From assembly GCF_001898315.1 (NCBI RefSeq), contig NZ_MKTQ01000016.1:1-64000 (forward strand): 64,000 bases of DNA. The letters are read 5' to 3'. Below the pieces are notes generated by a model that saw only the letters and a list, made by a program, of their open reading frames with translations, searched no databases and was not told the DNA's origin. Position numbers and translations under genes: made by a program. Below are positions 58,512 to 64,000 of the stretch, in pieces. The DNA is from Microbacterium sp. 70-16 (GTDB lineage Bacteria; Actinomycetota; Actinomycetes; Actinomycetales; Microbacteriaceae). Positions within the stretch are counted from its first letter, which is position 1. Each line of letters opens with the position of its first letter.

Positions 58512-59095
58512 GCGCGCCCCCCTTCCGAGGAGGGGCGGGATGCCCGGGCGCCGCGCACCTCGGTGACGACGTAGTCGACGCCGCTCGCGACCGTCAGGAG
58601 CACGGCGATCCACATCGCGACGGTGTTCACGACGTGGATCCAGTCCCCCACGATCGTCCACAGCGGCAGCAGCGCGAGCGAGAGCGCAACGGCCTGCGCA
58701 ACGGTCTTGAGCTTGCCCATCCAGGCGGCCGCCACGACGTGGTTGCTCGCGACGATGAGCCGGTGCACCGTGACGCCGATCTCGCGCACGAGGACGAGGA
58801 TCGTGACCCACCACGGCAGCTCGCCGAGGATCGACAGTCCCACGAACGCGCAACCGGTCAGGGCCTTGTCGGCGATCGGGTCGAGCAGCTTGCCGAGGTC
58901 GGTGACGATCTCGTACTTCCGTGCGAGGTACCCGTCGATGCCGTCGGTCGCGATCGCGACGATGAACAGCACTGCCGCCCACCAGCGCAGTGCGCCGTCG
59001 GCGCCGGCATCCGCCAGCAGCATCCAGAGGAAGATCGGCGCGCAGAAGATGCGCACGATCGTGATCGCGTTGGGCAGTTGCCGGGGGATGGCCAC
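58508..59095 (-). CDS. pgsA: CDP-diacylglycerol-glycerol-3-phosphate phosphatidyltransferase-like
   Basis: A 195-residue CDP-alcohol phosphotransferase with about five membrane segments. The catalytic signature D51-x2-DG-x2-AR-x8-G68-x3-D72-x3-D76 is complete. It makes phosphatidylglycerol phosphate, precursor of PG and cardiolipin; other CDP-alcohol reactions cannot be excluded by sequence alone. GTG 59095 has AAAGG 7 nt before it; the ftsK end is 32 nt upstream. Confidence 0.88.
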   Translation of the reverse strand: MAIPRQLPNAITIVRIFCAPIFLWMLLADAGADGALRWWAAVLFIVAIATDGIDGYLARKYEIVTDLGKLLDPIADKALTGCAFVGLSILGELPWWVTILVLVREIGVTVHRLIVASNHVVAAAWMGKLKTVAQAVALSLALLPLWTIVGDWIHVVNTVAMWIAVLLTVASGVDYVVTEVRGARASRPSSEGGRA

Positions 59096-59127
59096 GAGCC
59101 GAGCCTACCTTTCGAACCCGGCGCGGG

Positions 59128-61824
59128 TCAGTCACGCCCGGTCAGGCCCCAGGCGTCCTCAGACTCGTCTTCGCTGTCCACGACCTCGTAGCCGTCGAAC
59201 TGGGCGTTCACGGCGTCGGGCCCGTAGCCGTCCGGCGCGGGCGCCGCAGCGGCCGCGGGCGGCTCGTCGCCGCGCAGCCGCGCGAGCACTTCGGGCAGCT
59301 GGTCGGGCGTCACGAGGACGTCGCGGGCTTTAGACCCCTCGGACGGGCCGACGATCTCGCGCGACTCGAGCAGGTCCATGAGGCGCCCGGCCTTCGCGAA
59401 GCCGACGCGGAGCTTGCGCTGCAGCATCGAGGTCGAGCCGAACTGCGTCGAGATGATCTGTTCGGCGGCGGCCAGCAGAAGCTCGAGGTCGTCACCGATG
59501 TCGGCGTCGACTTCCTTCTTCTCGGCGACGGCCTGCACGTCGGCGCGGTACTCGGGCCGTGCCTGGTTCTTGACGTGGCTGACGACCTTCTCGATCTCGC
59601 TCTCGGCGACCCAGGCTCCCTGCACGCGCAGCGCCTTGGACGCCCCCATCGGCAGGAACAGGCCGTCGCCCTGCCCGATGAGCCGGTCGGCACCGGGCTG
59701 GTCGAGGATGACGCGCGAGTCGGTGACGCTCGTCACGGCGAACGCGAGACGCGAGGGCACGTTGGCCTTGATGAGGCCCGTCACGACGTCGACCGACGGC
59801 CGCTGCGTCGCGAGGACGAGGTGGATGCCGCTCGCGCGGGCCAGCTGTGTGATGCGCACGATCGAGTCTTCGACGTCGCGCGGGGCGACCATCATGAGGT
59901 CGGCGAGCTCATCGACGACGACCAGCAGGTACGGGTAGGGCTTGAGTACGCGCTCGCTGCCGACGGGGAGGTTGATCTCCCCCGCGATGACGGCCTTGTT
60001 GAAGTCGTCGATGTGGCGGAACCCGAACGACGCGAGGTCGTCGTACCGCATGTCCATCTCCTTGACGACCCACTGCAGCGCCTCGGCGGCCTTCTTGGGG
60101 TTCGTGATGATGGGGGTGATCAGGTGCGGAACGCCCGCGTAGCTGGTGAGCTCGACGCGCTTCGGGTCGATCAGCACCATCCGCACTTCCGACGGCTTGG
60201 CGCGCATCAGCAGCGACGTGATCATCGAGTTCACGAAGCTCGACTTGCCCGATCCGGTGGAACCGGCCACGAGCAGGTGGGGCATCTTCGCGAGGTTCGC
60301 GACGACGTAGCCGCCGCCGACGTCCTTGCCCACACCGATCGTCATCGGGTGGGTCTGGCTCGTCGCGGCCGGCGAGCGCAGCACGTCGCCGAGCGTCACG
60401 ATCTCGCGGTCGGTGTTGGGGATCTCAACCCCGATCGCGCTCTTGCCGGGGATCGGCGCGAGGATGCGGACCTCGTTGGATGCCACGGCGTACGCGATGT
60501 TGTTGGTCAGCGCGGTGATGCGCTCGACCTTCACGCCCGGGCCGAGCTCGATCTCGTACTGCGTCACTGTCGGGCCGCGCGAGAAGCCCGTCACCTTGGC
60601 ATCCACCGAGAACTGCTCGAACACGTTCATCACGGCGCGCACGATCGCGTCGTTCGCCTCGGAGCGGGCCTTGGGCGGCGTGCCCTGCGCGAGCGCCGTC
60701 ACGGCGGGCAGGCGGTACGGCGCCTGCGGCGGCTGACCGTCGTGGTCGTCGCCGAGGCCGGAGATGCCGGGCAGGATGCCGTCGTCGAGGATGATCTCGC
60801 CGCTGTCCTCGCGGATGCCCGTGTCGGCCTTGCGCGCCGCGCGCTTCGCGCTCGCGATGACGGCGGGGTCGAGGACCTCGGTCGCGGCGTCGGGCAGCGG
60901 CGGCATCGGCGGCACCGCCGGCGTCGCGATGGCCTGGTCGAAGCCACCCGCGCCGCTCGTGCTGAGCAGTTCGGTCAGATCGTCGGCGCCGAGGTTGCCG
61001 TCGGCATCCTCTTCACGGCCCGTCTTGTTGCGGCGCCACCACGGCGTGCCGGCATCCTTCTCGTCGCCTTCCTCGGCGCCGAAGGCGACGGTGGGGCCGG
61101 TCGCCGTGGCATCCTCAGGCTGCGGACGTTCGGCGTCGAACATCCACGCGTAGAGTTCGCCGAGGCGACGCCCGATGCGGTTGGGCGGCGTCTTGGTGAG
61201 GATCAGCACGCTCAGCACGGTCAGGATGCCGAGGACGAGATACGCCCCGATCTCGGTGAGGATCGTCAGCGGCTCGCCCACCATCCAGCCGAACAGGCCA
61301 CCGGCTTCGCTGAGGGCGGGCAGGCCCGACTTGGGCTGCGGACGTCCGCCGGCGACGTGGCAGAACCCCGCGATGGCGAGGATGAACAGGCCGAAGCCGA
61401 TGCCGATGCGGCCGTTGTCGTGGACGGACGGCGGATGCCGGAAGAGCCAGCCCGCGAGCAGAAGCAACAGCACCGGCATGATGAAGGCCTCGCGGCCGAT
61501 GAGTGCGCCGACCGTGAACGCGCTGATGTTGGTGCCGGCATCGGTGCCGATCATGAACCACTCGACGATGGCGCCCGCGATCGCGAGCAGCACGAGGAGG
61601 AACGGGAAGCCGTCGCGGCGCTGGTCCTTCTCGAGCGACTCTGAGCCGAACGCGCGGAACATGCCGCCGGTCGCATGCGCCAGGCCGAGCCATGCGCGCA
61701 CGAACACGGGCGGCTTGTCGACGTCGTCGACGTAGCGCTTGGGCGCCGGATCGGGCTTGCGGGCGCGCGACGAGGAGCCCTTCGCCGACGCGCGGGCGTT
61801 CGTGGGCGTGCTCGATCGTGCCAT
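59128..61824 (-). CDS. ftsK: DNA translocase FtsK/SpoIIIE
   Basis: An 898-residue septum-linked DNA pump. Basic start, four membrane segments (about 75-230), an acidic linker, then the motor: Walker A GSTGSGKS (about 521-528), Walker [14 protein letters not shown], and [18 protein letters not shown]; the C-terminal gamma winged helix ([19 protein letters not shown]) that reads KOPS-like sites is present. A short version of the linker compared with E. coli. ATG 61824 lies 6 nt after TACCGT (61831-61836). Confidence 0.94.
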   Translation of the reverse strand: MARSSTPTNARASAKGSSSRARKPDPAPKRYVDDVDKPPVFVRAWLGLAHATGGMFRAFGSESLEKDQRRDGFPFLLVLLAIAGAIVEWFMIGTDAGTNISAFTVGALIGREAFIMPVLLLLLAGWLFRHPPSVHDNGRIGIGFGLFILAIAGFCHVAGGRPQPKSGLPALSEAGGLFGWMVGEPLTILTEIGAYLVLGILTVLSVLILTKTPPNRIGRRLGELYAWMFDAERPQPEDATATGPTVAFGAEEGDEKDAGTPWWRRNKTGREEDADGNLGADDLTELLSTSGAGGFDQAIATPAVPPMPPLPDAATEVLDPAVIASAKRAARKADTGIREDSGEIILDDGILPGISGLGDDHDGQPPQAPYRLPAVTALAQGTPPKARSEANDAIVRAVMNVFEQFSVDAKVTGFSRGPTVTQYEIELGPGVKVERITALTNNIAYAVASNEVRILAPIPGKSAIGVEIPNTDREIVTLGDVLRSPAATSQTHPMTIGVGKDVGGGYVVANLAKMPHLLVAGSTGSGKSSFVNSMITSLLMRAKPSEVRMVLIDPKRVELTSYAGVPHLITPIITNPKKAAEALQWVVKEMDMRYDDLASFGFRHIDDFNKAVIAGEINLPVGSERVLKPYPYLLVVVDELADLMMVAPRDVEDSIVRITQLARASGIHLVLATQRPSVDVVTGLIKANVPSRLAFAVTSVTDSRVILDQPGADRLIGQGDGLFLPMGASKALRVQGAWVAESEIEKVVSHVKNQARPEYRADVQAVAEKKEVDADIGDDLELLLAAAEQIISTQFGSTSMLQRKLRVGFAKAGRLMDLLESREIVGPSEGSKARDVLVTPDQLPEVLARLRGDEPPAAAAAPAPDGYGPDAVNAQFDGYEVVDSEDESEDAWGLTGRD

Positions 61825-61867
61825 TACTCCACGGTAGGCGCACCGGCCCGGGATTCCGCGGATTGAC

Positions 61868-61932
61868 GCGGCCCCTCGACAAGCTCGGAGGCCAGTCTGC
61901 GCGCGCGGCCCCTCGACAAGCTCGGGGGCCAG
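61868..61932. repeat. Two copies of a CCTCGACAAGCTCGG repeat
   Basis: A 28-bp unit (GCGGCCCCTCGACAAGCTCG + GAGGCCAG) at 61868-61895 and 61905-61932, one base different. This and CCCTTCGACAAGCTC-like variants are frequent intergenic repeats in actinobacterial genomes. It fills the gap between GNAT and ftsK. Confidence 0.8.
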
Positions 61933-61940
61933 GGGCGCGG

Positions 61941-62435
61941 TCAGCGGAGGCGCTTGACCATCGTGCTGCGGCCGTGGCCGGCCGCGGTCACAGCGAAGCC
62001 CTCGCTGCGATAGAAGGTCTGCGCGAAGTTGCCGCGCTCGACCGACAGGCTGATGCGGCCGAAGCCCTGCGCCCGGGCGTGCTCGCACAGCTGCTGAAGC
62101 AGGGCGCGCCCCACGCCGTGGGCGCGCCAGATGGGCCGCACGCCGATGATGAGCTCGGGCACCCCCGTGCCGACGTAGCCGAACCCGGGATCGGTGCGCG
62201 GCAGCATCCGATACCAGGCGGCGCCGACGGGGCTGTCCTGCGCGTCGACCGCGATGAACCCGGCATCCCCCGGCCGCATCCACCCGGTGACGTACCGACT
62301 GTGGTCAGAGCTGGTCATCACCTGGTGCTTCGGCCGGGCGCCGCCCTCGCGCCAGTTCGCAGCCTCCACCACCATGTCGCCGAGGGAGGCGCCATCGGCC
62401 TGGACGGCCGGTCGAAGACGGAACGACGCTGCCAT
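61941..62435 (-). CDS. GNAT-family acetyltransferase
   Basis: A 164-residue GNAT protein. [23 protein letters not shown] starts it (key [12 protein letters not shown]), [19 protein letters not shown] is the acetyl-CoA loop, and [22 protein letters not shown] is the usual C-terminal block (parts: [17 protein letters not shown]). Acceptor unknown. ATG 62435 is 6 nt after TAACAT (62442-62447), so it likely has its own leaderless promoter although rnj ends 23 nt upstream. Confidence 0.85.
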   Translation of the reverse strand: MAASFRLRPAVQADGASLGDMVVEAANWREGGARPKHQVMTSSDHSRYVTGWMRPGDAGFIAVDAQDSPVGAAWYRMLPRTDPGFGYVGTGVPELIIGVRPIWRAHGVGRALLQQLCEHARAQGFGRISLSVERGNFAQTFYRSEGFAVTAAGHGRSTMVKRLR

Positions 62436-62458
62436 GGCCAGATGTTAGCCGGAGTGTG

Positions 62459-64000
62459 TTACGCCTCGATGACGAGCGGCACGATCATGGGGCGGCGACG
62501 CAGCTGCTGGTTGACCCAGCGACCGATCGTGCGGCGCACGACCTGCGACAGCGCATGCGTGTCGCGGACGCCCGACTGCGCGGCCTCGGTGAGGGCGGCG
62601 GCGATCTTGGGCTTGACCGAGTCGAAGACGCTGTCGTCCTCGGCGAAACCGCGCGCGTGGATCTCGGGCCCCGTGATGATCCGGCCGCTCGAGGCATCCA
62701 CCACGACGATCACCGAGATGAAGCCCTCTTCGCCGAGGATGCGGCGGTCCTTGAGGTCGGCGTCGGTGATCTCACCGACGGTCGAGCCGTCGACGTAGAC
62801 GAAGCCGAGGTCGAGCTGCCCGACGACCTTCGCGACGCCGTCACGCAGGTCGACGACGGTGCCGTTCTCGGCGATGATCGTGTTCTCTGCCGGGATGCCC
62901 GTGTCTTGCGCGAGCTTCGCGTTGGCCATCAGGTGCCGGTACTCGCCGTGCACGGGCATGACGTTGCGCGGCTGCAGGATGTTGTAGCAGTACAGCAGCT
63001 CGCCGGCGGCGGCGTGACCCGAGACGTGGACCTTCGCGTTGCCCTTGTGCACGACGTTGGCGCCGAGCTTGGTGAGCCCGTCGATGACGCGGTAGACGGC
63101 GTTCTCGTTGCCCGGGATGAGGCTGGATGCCAGGATCACGGTGTCGCCGGGACCGGGCTCGATCGCGTGGTCGAGGTTCGCCATGCGGCTGAGCACAGCC
63201 ATCGGTTCGCCCTGCGAACCGGTCGACATGTAGACGATCTTGTCGTCGGGCAGGTCTTGCGCCTTCTTGTAGTCGATCAGCACGCCGTCCGGCACGCGCA
63301 GGTAGCCGAGGTCCTCGGCGATCGTCATGTTGCGCACCATCGAGCGGCCGAGGAAGGCGACGCGCCGACCGTTCGCGGCGGCTGCGTCGATGACCTGCTG
63401 CACGCGGTGCACGTGGCTCGAGAAGCTCGCGACGATGACGCGGCGCGGGGCCTTCGCGATGACCTGGTCCAGAACCGGCCCGATCGCGCGCTCGGTGGGC
63501 GTGAAGCCGGGGACGTCGGCGTTCGTCGAGTCGACGAGGAACAGGTCGACCCCGTCTTCGCCGAGGCTCGCGAACGCGCGGAGGTCGGTGAGGCGCCCGT
63601 CCAGCGGCAGCTGGTCCATCTTGAAGTCACCCGTGGCGAGCACGGTGCCAGCATCCGTGTGGATGGCGACGGCGAGGGCATCCGGAATCGAGTGGTTGAC
63701 CGCGACGAACTCGAGGTCGAACGGGCCGACCTCTTCCTCTTCGCCTTCGGCGACGGTGAGCGTGTACGCCTTGATGCGGTGCTCCTTGAGCTTCGCCTCG
63801 ACGAGCGCGAGCGTGAGCTGCGAGCCGATGAGGGGAATGTCGCTCTTGAGCTTGAGCAGGTACGGTACGGCGCCGATGTGGTCTTCGTGACCGTGCGTCA
63901 GCACGAGGCCGACGACGTCATCGAGCCGGTTCTTGATCGGCTCGAAGTCGGGCAGGATCAGGTCGACACCGGGCTGGTGCTCTTCGGGGAACAGCACCCC
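62459..64000 (-). CDS. rnj: Ribonuclease J, 5' end beyond the window
   Basis: At least 513 residues of a metallo-beta-lactamase/beta-CASP ribonuclease taking part in RNA processing and decay. The visible part starts at LFPEEHQPGVDLILPDF; metal motif THGHEDHIGAVPYL, beta-CASP blocks VDSTNADVPGF (motif A-like), VIVASFSSHVHRV and PVHGEYRHL, and the C-terminal domain are present. The first 40-50 residues lie past base 64000, so an in-frame GTG at 63997 is internal. Upstream gene unknown. Confidence 0.95.
   Translation of the reverse strand, partial: GVLFPEEHQPGVDLILPDFEPIKNRLDDVVGLVLTHGHEDHIGAVPYLLKLKSDIPLIGSQLTLALVEAKLKEHRIKAYTLTVAEGEEEEVGPFDLEFVAVNHSIPDALAVAIHTDAGTVLATGDFKMDQLPLDGRLTDLRAFASLGEDGVDLFLVDSTNADVPGFTPTERAIGPVLDQVIAKAPRRVIVASFSSHVHRVQQVIDAAAANGRRVAFLGRSMVRNMTIAEDLGYLRVPDGVLIDYKKAQDLPDDKIVYMSTGSQGEPMAVLSRMANLDHAIEPGPGDTVILASSLIPGNENAVYRVIDGLTKLGANVVHKGNAKVHVSGHAAAGELLYCYNILQPRNVMPVHGEYRHLMANAKLAQDTGIPAENTIIAENGTVVDLRDGVAKVVGQLDLGFVYVDGSTVGEITDADLKDRRILGEEGFISVIVVVDASSGRIITGPEIHARGFAEDDSVFDSVKPKIAAALTEAAQSGVRDTHALSQVVRRTIGRWVNQQLRRRPMIVPLVIEA

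Overview
The window looks like a chromosome segment of a high-GC actinobacterium of the family Microbacteriaceae, most like Microbacterium. This rests on the 16S rRNA 5' part, the GC-rich codon use, and gene order: infC-rpmI-rplT-rRNA methyltransferase-pheST-arg cluster, and rnj-ftsK-pgsA-cinA-clgR-recA-recX-miaB-miaA-dapF-hflX-lexA-LysM gene, both familiar from other actinobacteria including Mycobacterium. No transposase, integrase, tRNA gene or CRISPR-Cas locus was seen. I count 58 protein genes (one cut by the window edge), a 27-codon Arg-rich upstream reading frame, and part of one rRNA gene.

Layout. 1-0.99 kb: 5' end of a 16S rRNA gene (minus strand) with its leader and two near-duplicate promoters. 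1-2.25 kb: CaiB/BaiF CoA-transferase. 2.3-7.6 kb: a LacI-controlled sugar ABC importer (lacI-type gene, mmsA, mmsB, chvE), with two matching 18-bp operators. 7.6-11.2 kb: DUF4184 membrane protein, tyrS, a membrane protein, and a SatD-family gene with an AT-rich palindrome at its promoter. 11.2-21.3 kb: arginine biosynthesis (argC-J-B-D-F and argH). Where many actinobacteria carry argR-argG there is instead an acyltransferase-like membrane gene and a DUF559-like nuclease-fold gene bracketed by two arrays of four 55-bp palindromic elements. 21.3-25.8 kb: an epimerase-like protein, a two-gene ABC exporter and an AAA ATPase. 25.9-32.9 kb: pheST and a gluABCD-type amino-acid importer. 33-36.7 kb: rRNA methyltransferase, rplT-rpmI-infC, DUF1844, SseB-like. 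36.6-39.9 kb: hisC-B-H-A. 39.9-42.6 kb: LysM protein, lexA, membrane protein. 42.6-48 kb: metF-metE and a prolyl oligopeptidase. 48-57.7 kb: hflX, an RsmC-like methyltransferase, dapF, an intergenic cluster of a second palindromic repeat family, a GNAT gene, miaA-miaB, recX-recA, DUF3046, clgR. 57.9-64 kb: cinA, pgsA, ftsK, GNAT, and RNase J running off the end.

How genes work together. Most neighbours on the minus strand are translationally coupled by 1-19 nt overlaps (argC/J/B/D, hisB/H, pheS/T, miaB/A, recA/X, pgsA/cinA, mmsA/B, the ABC exporter). SOS control is suggested by a near-consensus LexA box upstream of recA and two tandem palindromes in the lexA/LysM divergent region. At least sixteen starts, including the Arg-rich frame in front of argC, lie 6-7 nt downstream of a TANNNT-like -10 hexamer, which points to widespread leaderless transcription and helped choose starts.

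Most novel candidates: (1) the Arg-rich leaderless upstream frame before argC, which could be an arginine-sensing attenuator; (2) the 4+4 palindrome arrays around the nuclease-fold gene inside the arg cluster; (3) the SatD promoter palindrome; (4) the second repeat family at 51.4-52.1 kb.
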